Assembly: GCF_017591435.1 (NCBI RefSeq)
Contig: NC_059296.1
Span: 5,406,001 to 5,470,000, forward strand
Direction of reading: 5' to 3'
Source: Portunus trituberculatus
Lineage: Eukaryota > Arthropoda > Malacostraca > Decapoda > Portunidae
Length of the DNA stretch: 64,000 nt
Under the pieces are notes generated by a model. The model did not search any database. It was not told where the DNA came from and saw only the letters and a list, made by a program, of their open reading frames with translations. Within the stretch, counting starts at the first letter, position 1. Each line of letters opens with the position of its first letter. Below are positions 10,201 to 44,431 of the stretch, piece after piece. The translations under genes were made by a program, and so were the position numbers.

Positions 10201-13090
10201 CCCACCCAAAGCCTCATCTCTTTTATTCTACCTCTTGCATCCACTTCTGTAGGGAGGGCAAGGCCATGCATGTACTCCTGATTGAATAATGAGTAGAGTT
10301 CATGTAAGGAAGAGATCAGTGGTGGTAAAGTTCAGCTCAATTCATTCCTGCATTATGTACGGCTTGTCAAATAGACATCCTCCTCCAGACTGAAGCTGAC
10401 GTTCTCCTGCATGATGGATCTCTCCAGCTACCCACTAGACCACCAGACCTGCTACATTCAGATTGCCAGCTGTAAGTTTTGACAACAGACATCACTCTTA
10501 AACCTGACAACCTGAGAGACTGGAGCAGTTACAATAGAGAATATGAAAATTCACATAAATCAATTCTCTTTGTAATTAACTCTATCACCTTTTCTCCATG
10601 TGGTGTCTTAAACTTGCGTGTGGCGTAGTTGTCAAAACCACACGTGAGCTGGAGCTGACCTGGTATGAGGACTCTCCTCTCAAGATGTACCGGAGACTGA
10701 AGCTACCTCAGTTTGAGATGAAAGAAATCAAGGCAGATGTATGCAATCAGTCCTTCCATATTGGTGAGTGACTAACATTTGTATCATTACTGCAGCTTCC
10801 ATATACTACTATCATGTAAATGAATGATGATGGCTTGTCATGCATCCATTTTCAGTGTCAAAAAAATCACTAGAAAAATAACAAGAAGATGAAATAGATT
10901 TATGTATGCTAAGGGTTGGATCCTTAACAAGTACAGTACTGTAGACATTGAGATTACAAAACTAAGCCATTCATGAGAACTTTGGCATTACAATATCAAC
11001 ACTTGTAAAGGGATATTACTAGGGAAATTTTGTATGTTGAGAGTACCCTTCCATGTAGGTAATACATGAATTATTTTCTACAATTTGTTACAGGCAACTA
11101 TAGTTGTCTGCAAGCTGCATTTGAGCTTCGACGTAACATTGGCTATCACTTGGTGCAGTCCTACTTGCCCACTTCCCTCATTGTGGTGGTGTCCTGGGTC
11201 AGCTTCTGGCTAGACGTGGATGCCATCCCTTCCCGCGTCACACTGGGCGTCACCACTCTCCTCACCGTCTGCTCAGAGTCCACCTCTTTCAGAGACAAGA
11301 TGCCAACAGGTGAACACACAGCATGAACACACAGCAAAGATACCATCATGAAAATTAACTGCAATTCAGAAAAAATCATGGGCTTTCTTGTGTCATAACA
11401 TAAATGTAGTTCCAAAACGTTTTGTTCATTTTGATTTCATGTTAAAGATACAGCATCTGAAATTTCATTCTTTTATTCTACATACAGTTGAATCATTAAG
11501 ACTGAATTCTCACCTAACATTACTTACTTATTCGATACTGGCAATCTATTCCACGCCTACTTTTCTATATCAGTATTTTTCTTTTCAGACTTAGGCCCTT
11601 TACAGTGCTGCTCTATTCTTTGGCACTGCACTGCTTAAATTTCTAATATGCATTTGTAATTCTACACAGTCATTAGTGGTGCTGCTAAAGTGGGTCTGAA
11701 ACTCTCCTCCCCAGCCACTTCTTGGTTCACAATATTCTGCAATAGTACAACCAACCTTATTGACCTGCTGACTGACCATTTTGGAGCAAGTGTCAAATTA
11801 AGTCAGGCATTAGCAGGGCTACAATCACACCCTGTAGGTACAGTGGAGTGATTAGTTTAACATGTGCTACAGCTGAATGTCAAGGATTGTGATGACCACA
11901 TTAGTTCTTGTCAGCATCCCATCATTAGCAATGGCAATACCTTAAACACCTGTAGTGGTAATTTTATAGTTGACTAATTGTGAAAATCATAGCTTAACCA
12001 ACATTTAGAAGCAATTTTCCATCAAAATAACACCAGTAAATTGGTACAGTCATAAAAGATGTCTAAGATCCCTTAGTTTACTGTTTTACTAATTTGATTG
12101 AGTACTGAGTTTACTTGTGCACAGACGACAGACATAGGGCATATCCGATTCAGTTATCACCACCATGAACCCAATTAAAATAGGATCATGTAAGATTCTC
12201 AGACAAAGAATGACTGAAGCCCTTTCTATTTCAGTGTCGTATGTCAAAGCCTTGGACATCTGGATGGGCTCATGCACAGCCTTTGTCTTTTTGGCATTGG
12301 TAGAGTTTACAGTTGTGAATCACATTGCCCGCCACCATCGGCGATTTCTCATCTGGGGATCTGTGTACTGGCGATCCAGGCTCTCCTCCATCAACCAAAA
12401 CCAAAGTCTTCTTCAGCCCAAACAGAAGATGTCTGATGGAGCATCTTCTGCCAAGTGTTCTAACATGGGCTCTCTCTATACCTGTGCCCAAACGTCTTCC
12501 TACGGAGGCAATGATGATGCTAGAAAGCACACCCGCAAGAAACTAGGCTCACTTTCAACTATTGTTAGTTACTCAGGCTTATAATCTTGAATCATAACTA
12601 GCATAAAATGTTTTAGAGATATTGCATGCTTATTGGTTATACATTCTAGTATAATGAAATTTGAAACTTTTTGTGTCCATGATTTTGTTTCCTACAAGCT
12701 ATGGAGACTTTATTAATGATATACATTTTGTAACAGGAAGCTCAGGCAGATGCCAGAAGGAACATCACACATAACACAACAGTGGAAACAGTGGAGTGTC
12801 ACACCACCAGCTTTGCAAGTGGCTCACAAGAGATGGCTCCTTCCAATAATGATGGAACAACCCTAAATCCTGACAGCTGTACAGGCCCTGGCTCATATGA
12901 CCTTGATGAGGAAGAGGAAGCAGTACAGAGCCAAGGTCTCAGTGATGCAGGAATCACCTGCTTGCCATCACACTGGCAGCACGAAGCCCACATAGCAAAA
13001 CTCATTGATAAGATTTGTCGGGCACTATTCCCTGTCATGTTCATCTTCTTTAATCTCATTTATTGGTTATATTATCAAGTCCTTACCTGA
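2065..13090 (+). CDS. Cys-loop ligand-gated chloride channel subunit (GluCl/GlyR-like), 5' incomplete
   Basis: Pentameric anion-channel subunit of the neuronal or muscle plasma membrane. Reconstructed coding exons are 2065-2416, 5463-5530, 9815-10038, 10389-10471, 10629-10763, 11094-11309, 12235-12563 and 12737-13090. All introns are GT..AG and the phases join to an uninterrupted 586 codons plus stop. Numbering from the first open codon: acidic and Pro-rich N-terminal segment 1-117; ligand-binding domain about 118-300, with Cys-loop C222-C236 (13 residues between) and a second pair C281-C292, as known in GlyR, GluCl and HisCl; M1 about 305-327; M2 about 333-353; M3 about 365-392; variable cytoplasmic loop; M4 about 566-585 and a one-residue tail. 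M2 begins P333-S-R-V-T-L-G-V-T-T, the anion-selective pattern, but with PSR where relatives have PAR. The signal peptide is missing, so the start lies upstream. The agonist (glutamate, glycine, GABA, pH) cannot be assigned by eye. Confidence 0.92.
2450..2646 (+). mobile_element. MITE family A, copy 1
   Basis: Shares with six other copies the stations TTCAGTAC, GATTTTATT.ACATTA, GGTCAGAAGA.TAATGGCCAGAG and GTATAAAAT.GCCAAATAGTAA. In channel intron 1. Confidence 0.8.
3092..3460 (+). mobile_element. tRNA-Val-derived SINE (family A) inside (AC)n
   Basis: The head at 3126-3197 folds as a complete tRNA cloverleaf. Acceptor GCCCGGT/GCCGGGT, D arm GCTC...GAGC, anticodon stem CTGGC/GCCAG with loop TTCACAA (anticodon CAC), T arm CGGGG TTCGATT CCCCG. 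The body follows (3198-3431), with a partial internal duplication of CAGTGAGTAGGTAC, and ends CAAACAGTGAA. (AC)n lies on both sides (3092-3125 and 3432-3460). It is a SINE rather than a tRNA gene because the same head-body unit recurs across the window. Confidence 0.9.
3655..3846 (-). mobile_element. MITE family B copy
   Basis: Stations GGTTCTAGAGGCAG, GAGGAACACTCTTGAAAACC, GGCCTTGGAAAATAGTCGTG, GAGAGAGCA and TTCTGAATACGG, shared with ten or so other segments. Confidence 0.75.
4778..4946 (-). mobile_element. MITE family B copy
   Basis: GTTCTAGTGACAGATTAAC through AATAGTCGTGGTGAGAGAGG to GTTTCTGAATACTGGCC; partial at the left. Confidence 0.75.
5463..5530 (+). CDS. Channel exon 2: start of ligand-binding domain
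   Basis: A 68-base exon between TTGCAG and GTAGGT. It encodes SPTRVHIEMYIRSFGSINPI and QM, the first beta-strands of Cys-loop anion channels (pattern P..V.V.+.+.S+..I....M). It joins exon 1 within a Gly codon and exon 3 at phase 0. A MITE A copy starts only about 14 bases after the donor. Confidence 0.9.
5544..5750 (+). mobile_element. MITE family A, copy 2, beside the exon 2 donor
   Basis: Begins TTAACTCCTTCAACACTGAC about 14 bases after the channel exon 2 donor and ends near CTTGGTATTGAG. The same internal stations as the other copies. Confidence 0.8.
6545..6744 (+). mobile_element. MITE family A, copy 3
   Basis: CCTCTTCAGTACTAGGACAT to GCGTCATGGTACTGAAAGGATTAA. The two ends are inverted repeats (TTCAGTAC / GTACTGAA). 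Confidence 0.85.
6953..7172 (-). mobile_element. MITE family B copy followed by (TC)n
   Basis: TATTCTGAAACACTTCAGC to GCGTTTCTGAATATGG, both ends inverted. It is followed at once by 65 bases of (TC)n (7171-7236). Confidence 0.75.
8993..9266 (-). mobile_element. tRNA-Val-derived SINE (family B)
   Basis: Inverted copy related to 48978-49255. Anticodon stem CTCGA/TCGAG with loop CTCACAA (CAC). (GT)n at both ends (8955-8990 and 9267-9290). It lies in intron 2 of the channel gene. Confidence 0.85.
9490..9790 (+). repeat. Degenerate tandem duplication before channel exon 3
   Basis: Two to three diverged copies with a period of about 125-130 bp share ATATATGTATGTA, GTAGCACA / GATAGCACA and CACAAGCT. 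They are seen most clearly around 9610-9670 and 9730-9785. The last copy ends at the polypyrimidine region of the exon 3 acceptor. Confidence 0.5.
9815..10038 (+). CDS. Channel exon 3: ligand-binding domain core
   Basis: Acceptor TATACAG, donor CTCAG|GTAATG. It begins DYTVDLYLRQRWLELR, where the family has MDY(T/S)...FRQ.W. It continues through an asparagine-rich NNS sequon and the W(K/M)P(E/D)xxFxNxK segment (loop A) to VPNVMLRIHPDGTILYILR (loop E region). It ends two bases into an Arg codon. Confidence 0.95.
10389..10471 (+). CDS. Channel exon 4: Cys-loop
   Basis: An 83-base exon (acceptor CTCCAG, donor GCT|GTAAGT). It encodes LKLTFSC, thirteen residues including the conserved YPLD, then C and YIQIAS. 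The 13-residue spacing and the aromatic-Pro-x-Asp core are diagnostic of the Cys-loop superfamily. Confidence 0.95.
10629..10763 (+). CDS. Channel exon 5: loops B and F
   Basis: Acceptor GGCGTAG, donor ATTG|GTGAGT. It encodes FVKTTRELELTW (the relatives' SYG.TT.DL.F.W position) through LPQFEM to the first cysteine of the second pair (DVCNQSFHI). N282-Q-S is a potential N-glycosylation site. Confidence 0.92.
11094..11309 (+). CDS. Channel exon 6: loop C, M1 and pore helix M2
   Basis: Acceptor TTACAG, donor AACAG|GTGAAC. It begins GNYSC, closing the second disulphide pair of the GlyR/GluCl/HisCl type. M1 follows (about YHLVQSYLPTSLIVVVSW), then WVSFWLDVDAIPSRVTLGVT, the anion-channel M1-M2 linker and pore. 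Thr at 2' and 6' and Leu at 9' are conserved. The outer half reads TVCSESTSFRDKMP, unlike the usual TM(T/A)TQ.SG pattern, and -1' is Ser rather than Ala. Confidence 0.95.
11310..12234 (+). other. Channel intron 6
   Basis: AT-rich intron of 925 bp, no repeats of note and no exon recognised. The acceptor is TATTTCAG. It joins the codon between Thr359 and Val360 so that M2-M3 reads DKMP-T-VSYVKALDIW, as in relatives. Confidence 0.8.
12235..12563 (+). CDS. Channel exon 7: M3 and cytoplasmic loop
   Basis: Encodes VSYVKALDIWMGSCTAFVFL (M3 start; the family has VSY.KA.D.W...C..FVF) and ALVEFTVVNHIARHH, then a basic and Ser-rich cytoplasmic loop. I place the donor at ATT|GTTAGT (phase 0), because reading on reaches a stop at 12582 before M4 and because this phase matches exon 8. 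A read-through form ending at 12582 would lack M4. Confidence 0.88.
12737..13090 (+). CDS. Channel exon 8: cytoplasmic loop end, M4 and stop
   Basis: Acceptor TGTAACAG. It encodes EAQADARRNI, two N-x-T sequons lying in the cytoplasmic loop (so probably unused), an acidic DLDEEEEA stretch, and then KICRALFPVMFIFFNLIYW, the typical M4, with YYQVLT before TGA. Confidence 0.9.
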   Translation, partial: EAQADARRNITHNTTVETVECHTTSFASGSQEMAPSNNDGTTLNPDSCTGPGSYDLDEEEEAVQSQGLSDAGITCLPSHWQHEAHIAKLIDKICRALFPVMFIFFNLIYWLYYQVLT

Positions 13091-14640
13091 TGCATTGGTA
13101 AGGAGTTTCTCTTTCATAAGCTGTTCATTGTTATGACTTAAACCTGTATCTGCTTAGTACATCCCAGGTCATGACCTCAGAGGACATGTCACCCTCAAAC
13201 TTAATCTCATTACTGCCTCAATGTACATCATGGATTTCCTCATGACATTTGCATAACATGTATTCTCCTGAGGAGACATGTATTCTAATGGTGAAATCCT
13301 GAGGAGACATGTAATCCAATGGTAAAATTCCTTCCTAGAATTCATAGCTTCTTTTGGCATATTATGTTGAATATTAAGATTTCCTTTACCACTTCCATGT
13401 TATATTTTTAAAAGTGATGACAACAGTGGGCTCCTTTAAGGATGCTTCAGTATCACTTTTCTGTTTGTTAAGACAGCATCATCTCAAGCAGATTACACAC
13501 ACTATGGCAAACTGAGTGCACAGGCCAAACAGATTGTTGTTTGTTAGTATATATACAACACTTTTATGATTGTGTATTGGCAGCCAGTCAACTCACTATA
13601 TTAGAATTAATTTAAATCCTTCAAGTACAGCCAGTCACATTACCATAAAATAATTATTTTTAGCCCTTCCCCTGGTACTCTTCTATCATCAGTAGAATCT
13701 AAACTTTGCATAGCACACTATGGTAAACTCACACCCTTCTGGTCATCCAAATTCTTACTACACTACCTTTGCCTTTATGCAAGACAAATATTGTCTTCCT
13801 TCATTCACCAGGCACTCATCTCAGCCTCACACTATCAAGGTTGAGCATCCTAGTCACTGCTGCAGCTTTCCTAGGTTTTAACACTTCCACAGTTATTCTA
13901 TGTATACCTGTAGTGTTAAGTAGCTTTACCACACTTAAATCTGGCTACTCTGGCTCAATGTACTTCACTGACTCCAACGAATTAGTTTACAGCTAACTAC
14001 TATGCCGCTTTATTTGTCCACACTATGAGCCACACAGATGTTGTATGTCAGTCTTGTTACTACCAGAGCAATTTTTATCTCATCATGTATAGGCTATCTA
14101 GTAATTGTTTATATAATAATTTATTTTGATATTCATATTTCTCCCTATGGGGCTGGACTGGTAATGTATTCTTCCACCTTTTTACAGTTGTAGATCTTTC
14201 TCTGATATTCATCTTTATTCTGTCTTCCTGCACACAGTCTCAATGTCCTCTTCAGTCTTTCCACTGGTCTAATTCCATTATGGATTCACTAACATGTTGA
14301 GATCCTTGTGGAAGCTTGGCTGTATTGTCCTTGAATGAATATTCTGGCAAGTCTTCATTAATGTTAAAAGGAATAGTTTAAAACATATAACTTATCTATC
14401 AATCACAGTGTCCTAATTTTGAAATTCTTACTTTGTTTTTAGCTTTTTAATTTAATTGGATTAATTTACACAATCTTTAATCATTATTCACTGTATTTGG
14501 GATACAGGCCTTGTATGCTTAATGTAGGGGCCCAAACATTGTATAATGCTACCTACCTAGTTGTATTATGTTGATCAACAATGCAAAATAAATTTTACAG
14601 TATTTGTTTCAAATGTATGCACCCTGTGATGAGTTTGGAT
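13091..14640 (+). other. Probable 3' UTR of the channel gene
   Basis: No coding sequence or recognised transposons. A 31-bp tandem duplication lies at about 13245-13330 (CCTGAGGAGACATGTA twice). The best poly(A) signal candidate is AATAAA at 14587-14592, followed by GT-rich sequence at about 14612-14680. The true cleavage site is unknown. Confidence 0.45.
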
Positions 14641-16980
14641 ATCCTTAAGAGTTGTTATGGTGTGAGTGAGATGATGCACCTTGGGAGGAAGGGAGTGAGA
14701 ACACTGTTTTTTCTTAACCTGGTGGTGGTAGTGGGGTAACTGGTGGTGGTAATTTTGGTGATTCAAATCCTGGTGAGTATTGGTTGATACATAATAGTGT
14801 CATGACATTTTAATCCTCTATCTATCTATGATGGCATTAGTACTTCAGCTTCATGATCCTAGTGGTGGTAGTAACTAGCATTATATTCAGATGAGTCACC
14901 AGCTCATTGCAACAACTTACAACAGATTCTAGTGGAAGTTATTGGGGACTTTTCAAAGGACCTTTTTTAAGGTGATGCATCCTAGTGGTAACTGTATTTT
15001 CATAAGTCAACATCTTACTACAGCTGCTATCGATAGATTCCAGTGGAAGCTACTGAAGTTTTCTAGGGTGCCTAGGTAGGCCCATTAGTAATTGTGATGG
15101 TGACATGTTGCAAATTAAGTACACATTAATTATGCAGTACAAAGAGTGGCAGATGGTAGTGGTAAGTTTACACATGGCATATCCCAAATAGAGCAAGTGA
15201 TATTTCCCTAATGTGGAAGGATGACTGGCTCACTTCAATAAAGTCTAAAGGAAATACAGAAGCAGACATGGAGTTCATGAGTATACCAGAGAAAGCAATG
15301 GAGGATTGAGAACACTGGCTAACTCTTGCACTCGACAACCTAGTAATGCCGCCCACCAACACCCACACCCAGACACCCAACACACGCTTATCACCCATCC
15401 ATGTTTGTTAATATTGTGACATGTCTGTGAAAATAGATAGATACATAATTGGGAAAGCAAGTAATTTGATGCTTTGAATATTAGTTAAAGTATTTAGTCA
15501 TAAAATATTAACCATTCGGCCGTGGCTTCGTTTTTTTTTTTTTTTTTTCTATAGGGAATTGTTATTTAACTACGTAATTTAGCTAAGTCACCACTGTTCC
15601 CATCTCCCTGATGGCCTCACAACCAAGGCGATATAACTCATCATAGCTCTGGGCGGGCATCTCTTCCAACACACTATAGCTCGTCAATATTTTGGGTAAT
15701 ACTTAGTATTTTCTTAGCGTTTCTGTGTATTTCTAGGGTCTGGTGTGTATATAGATAGAAGCAGTGGGATGAAGAAGAAAGGAGAAACAAAAGAAGAGGA
15801 CAAAGAAGGAGAAAGGGAGGAGGAACCAAGACTTAATATTTAGCTAAGTCTACCTTGTATTCTTGCCGTTCTTTATAATGCATTCTGGTGTTTTGGGGAT
15901 ATGGGGTGTTTGGTAGTGCTGTATGATGTTTTGAGTGTGTTTAGGAAGTTATAGATGTATTTTATGGGCGCTTTGTGTGTTTTCAGTATGTGTTAGATGG
16001 ATTTAGGTATATTTAACATATTTTGAATGTGGTTTGGGGGGGGGGGATTGGGCTCATGGTACAGTAACGAGAGAAAGTTATTGTACCATGGTTGGGCTAT
16101 TTGCGTGAGTTTTGAGAATTCTGGGACATTTATAAGTGTTGTATGGTGCTTTCGGTGTGTTTTGTGACAATATTGAATGTTTTGAGGTGTGTGTGTGTGT
16201 TTTGCGGTGTGCAGGTGGTTTTGGTGTTTACTATGGGTGTTTCTAGTTAGTTTTGGGTGTGTTTGTTGGTATTTTGAGGTGTTGTATGGTGTTTTGAGAA
16301 TGTTTTGGGATAGTATAGCGTTTTTTGAGTGGTTTGTGGTATGTAGGAGCGGTGTTCTGGGTATGTTTAGGTGCGTGTGGGTCTTGAGTTTGTTATTACA
16401 TACATACATAAATACATACACACATACTTTGTATTAGGTTACAGTAAGAATAAGATCAAAAGTAAGAATTAGAATGATAATAATAAACCAGTAACAGCGA
16501 AGAGGTTAAAGTTTAAAGAGGTTTCATAATTACCAATTAAGATTTCTTACCAAGATGAGGGTCTTGATCCCTCACCATTAAATTTTTTCTTCCTTCATCG
16601 TTAAAACAAATAAATGAATTTAACAATAAATTAATTAAAAAAGGATCAATATATTATATATCAATAATTCCCGTTAGTATACAGTATTCTTTGCCCATTG
16701 TATGATGTCCACCTGTGCTTCTCCCTTTCCTTCTCACTCCTGCGGCCTCAGCTCAAGGCGGTATGTACATACTTTACAGTGACAACTGACAGGGCATACA
16801 TACACATCTGTCAGCCAAGTTCCCCAATGTGGTCTCCAGCGTCTCTGTTCACCTGCTGAAACACATGTCATAAGCTTGCCTACATGAAGAATAAGGAAGG
16901 ATTATGGTTAATCAAATGAAAATGCATTACCTCCTCCTCCTCTTACTACTACTACTGCTGCTGCTGTTGCTGTTGCCATA

Positions 16981-17024
<44 letters not shown>

Positions 17025-17600
17025 CTCTCACACGGTTTCTTTTTCCTCATACGGCCGTTACATATATCCAAGTCAAGGGAAAATATAGACGGTTGACTTA
17101 CCAACAAAGCCTGTAATTGCCTATTAGATGCTTTCAAATATCCCTCGCGAGATTACAATCTCACTTATTGCAACATACACCTCAGCACCCACGTAATTTT
17201 TGCTTATGATTCATTAAAAAGAAAAGGTAACTTATAACATGAAAATATTGAACCTTAAAGCGTCCACCAGCTCTCTAAACGGTCTTAGCAAGTTTACCAC
17301 AATCAGTCTTATTACTACATGTATTTCAATATCCCCGTTCGTTCTGATTATGATCTGAACCCACACAAAAAAACTTGGGATTGCATCAACACTTCCTAGA
17401 ACAACATATGAATGAAAATATATCTCATTTTGCTAAGGAAATCACGATTTGCAACGTTATAAGCATTCAGAACCAAACATCATGCGATTCAGAATCCACG
17501 TTTTGAAACTTTTAGGCGTTTCCTTGAATATGTAGTAAAATTTTGCGAGGGATATCCACTGCTGTAATAAACATTTAGCAATAACCCTGCAACACGAATA
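14641..17600. other. Intergenic region between channel and SCaMC
   Basis: No gene recognised. It holds a degenerate two-copy tandem repeat with AGTGGTGGTAGTAACTAGC / GGAAG(T/C)TA (about 14845-15080), an old dispersed repeat (about 15215-15345, cf. 1725-1925), a poly-T at 15532-15548, a T/G-rich degenerate array (15890-16400) and (GA)n at 16985-17021. Confidence 0.6.
15890..16400. repeat. Degenerate T/G-rich short tandem array
   Basis: Strand-asymmetric sequence built from variants of GTGTTTTGGGG / TGTATGGTGTTTTGAG with a poly-G run at about 16036-16046. The units are too diverged to fix a period. Translated reading frames here (poly-H/T on the minus strand) are artefacts of this composition. 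Confidence 0.6.
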
Positions 17601-17831
17601 GAGAAATAAATAGTACCTTGGAGAGCAAGACTAGAGTTGTGAAGCCAGTTACCATCAGTCACTGTCAGAGAAAGTGAGGCATTGTGAACACTGGCGCTGG
17701 ACGAAGTATTCACTATTCAGGCGTTTATATTCTCCCAGCTGTAGTCTGCTATGGGGAGTTGTGGGGCGAGGACGTGTTGACAGTGGTAGCCGTGTGTATG
17801 TGTGTGTGTATGTGTTCGCGTGACAGTCACA
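17600..17831 (+). promoter_or_regulatory. Probable SCaMC 5' UTR / promoter region
   Basis: The 230 bp before the ATG are less AT-rich than the flanks and end in GTGTGTGTATGTG. No TATA box is placed convincingly; TTCAGGCG near 17715 could be an initiator. This is inferred from position only. Confidence 0.3.
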
Positions 17832-42523
<24,692 letters not shown>

Positions 42524-43522
42524 GGTAAATCAGTTATTATGCATTATTGCCATATTAATGCTACCTATGTAATTTATTTTCCCTTTCATTTGTAGATATG
42601 TTTTTGAATTGGTAATGTGTTGAATTTTGCCATTGTAAAGTGGGGGGAGTGTGGAAAATGGCGAGTGCTGCCTCCTGCCAGTCACCTTACGTGTGTAAAT
42701 ACTGTGTAGCTTGTATTGAAATTGTACTCCTGATTGATACTTTCCATTACAGTAGGCTTCCTTTAGTAATGAAATTTCAGAGTTTCTATTAAAAACTAAG
42801 GCCTTTGATAAGATTATGCAATATTTTTAGTGTAAAACAATCCTTCATCATAATGCACTATTATACTAACATAATTATTATGGTGCAATATAATAGTTTT
42901 TACTGAATTTTCTCCTGAATGAGTGGTTGATGTACAAGTGATGCCATGTGTTATGTGTGTGCTTAGTGCGTGAGGTGCATGTAGCTGGTGACCGGCGAAT
43001 GAATGCTTCTCTTTGCCATGTGATAATTGACTCTACTACTCAACTCTTTACCTTCGTGTTATTAATGGAACAAAATAGTTGTGACAGTGTCAGGTGGAGT
43101 CCCACCCCTCATTGGACAGAGAACTATTATATAACAGTTATTCTTCCTTGTTACATAGTGTTCTCTATCCATAGTCTTTAATGGGCTGTGGAATTTTTCA
43201 TGTTATCAGCTTTGTACATTTAATCACATTTCATCTAATCTTTTCAAACTCAAATATACTAATATATGCAAGCGTAGGAATTTACACTATTGCTTGTATT
43301 CAGTGATAATAGGTAGATGACAATGCACAGCTTGTATCTCTGTTGCTGTGAAATGGTTGTTGTAGTTGGCTCACTCTCCTTGCTAGCATGCCACGCCACT
43401 ATAATGGAGGCCCTTTTGAGCTCCAGTCATTGTTTTCCCTCTCAATATCAACATGTGTCACTGACATGACAGCTATGTTTTACACTGGAATTTGTAGTTT
43501 TTTTCTCTTAGTTTTCAAGCAG
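42524..43522 (+). other. Probable SCaMC 3' UTR
   Basis: AT-rich, repeat-poor, without coding. Several AT-rich poly(A)-like words occur, but none is decisive, so the transcript end is not placed. Confidence 0.4.
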
Positions 43523-43729
43523 AAAATATCCCAATTTTGTTTTTCTTCTCAGCAATATTACTCCCCTTCCAAACTGTATGGTCACTTCATGCATTTAAAA
43601 TTTGACTGAAATGGAAGCATTTTGCTTCTTCAGAGAAAAGAAAGAGCCAATTGTGGCAAGTTTTGTAAGATTGTAACAAGTGAAAATTATTTTGCAGGTG
43701 ACTCAGTGCCATTTTGTGTGTGTGTGTTT

Positions 43730-43953
43730 CACTGTTTGATCTGCTGCAGTCTCTGACGAGACAGCCAGACGTTATCCTACGGAACAAGCTCAGAGCTCAT
43801 TATTTCCGATCTTCTGATAGACCTGAGACCAGGCACACACCACACGCTGGGACAATAAGGTCACAACTCCTCGTTTTACATCCCGTACCTACTCACTGCT
43901 AGGTGAACAGGGACTACACATGAAAGGAGACACACCCAAATATCTCCACCCGG
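43730..43953 (-). mobile_element. SINE (family A), head-truncated, left palindrome arm
   Basis: Body of the tRNA-Val SINE in minus orientation (CACTGTTTGATCTGCTGCAG at the left). The tRNA head is cut at its CCCGGCCGGG segment, exactly at the palindrome centre. Confidence 0.85.
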
Positions 43954-44172
43954 CCGGGGAGATATTTGGGTGTGTCTCCTTTCACATGTAGCCCCTGTTC
44001 ACCTAGCAGTGAGTAGGTACGGGATGTAAAACGAGGAGTTGTGACCTTGTTGTCCCGGTGTGTGCCTGGTCTCAGGCCTATCCGAAGATCGAAAATAATG
44101 AGCTCTGAGCTCGTTCCGTAGGGTAACGTCTGGCTGTCTCGTCAGAGACTGCAGCAGATCAAACAGTGAAAC
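43954..44172 (+). mobile_element. SINE (family A), head-truncated, right palindrome arm
   Basis: Mirror copy in plus orientation, ending GATCAAACAGTGAAACACACAC like the other copies. Confidence 0.85.
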
Positions 44173-44377
44173 ACACACACACAAAATGGCACTGAGTCAC
44201 CTGCAAAATAATTTCTACTTGTTACAATCTTACAAAACTTGCCACAATTGGCTCTTTCTTTTCTCTGAAGAAGCAAAATGCTTCCATTTCAGTCAAATTT
44301 TAAATGCATGAAGGGACCATACAGTTTGGAAGGGGAGTAATATTGCTGAGAAGAAAAACATAAAATTGGGATATTTT

Positions 44378-44392
44378 GTGTGTGTGTGCGCT

Positions 44393-44431
<39 letters not shown>

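Larger units (their letters stand above)
43523..44377. repeat. Large near-perfect inverted repeat (palindrome), arms about 427 bp
   Basis: Left arm about 43523-43947 and right arm about 43958-44377 are reverse complements, from AAAATATCCCAATTTT outside to AAATATCTCC at the centre, with a loop of about 10 bases (ACCCGGCCGG). Each arm carries unique flank (43523-43729; 44173-44377) plus a head-truncated tRNA-Val SINE. In the SINE part I count about nine substitutions, mostly transitions, and one 7-base indel over about 220 bp, so the arms have diverged by several per cent. The right arm is closer to the other SINE copies. Confidence 0.95.

Noticed and set aside
12542..12584. Reading through channel exon 7 to a stop at 12582 as the gene end
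   Set aside because: This would lack M4. The GTTAGT donor at 12564 restores frame to a clear M4 exon at 12737-13090.
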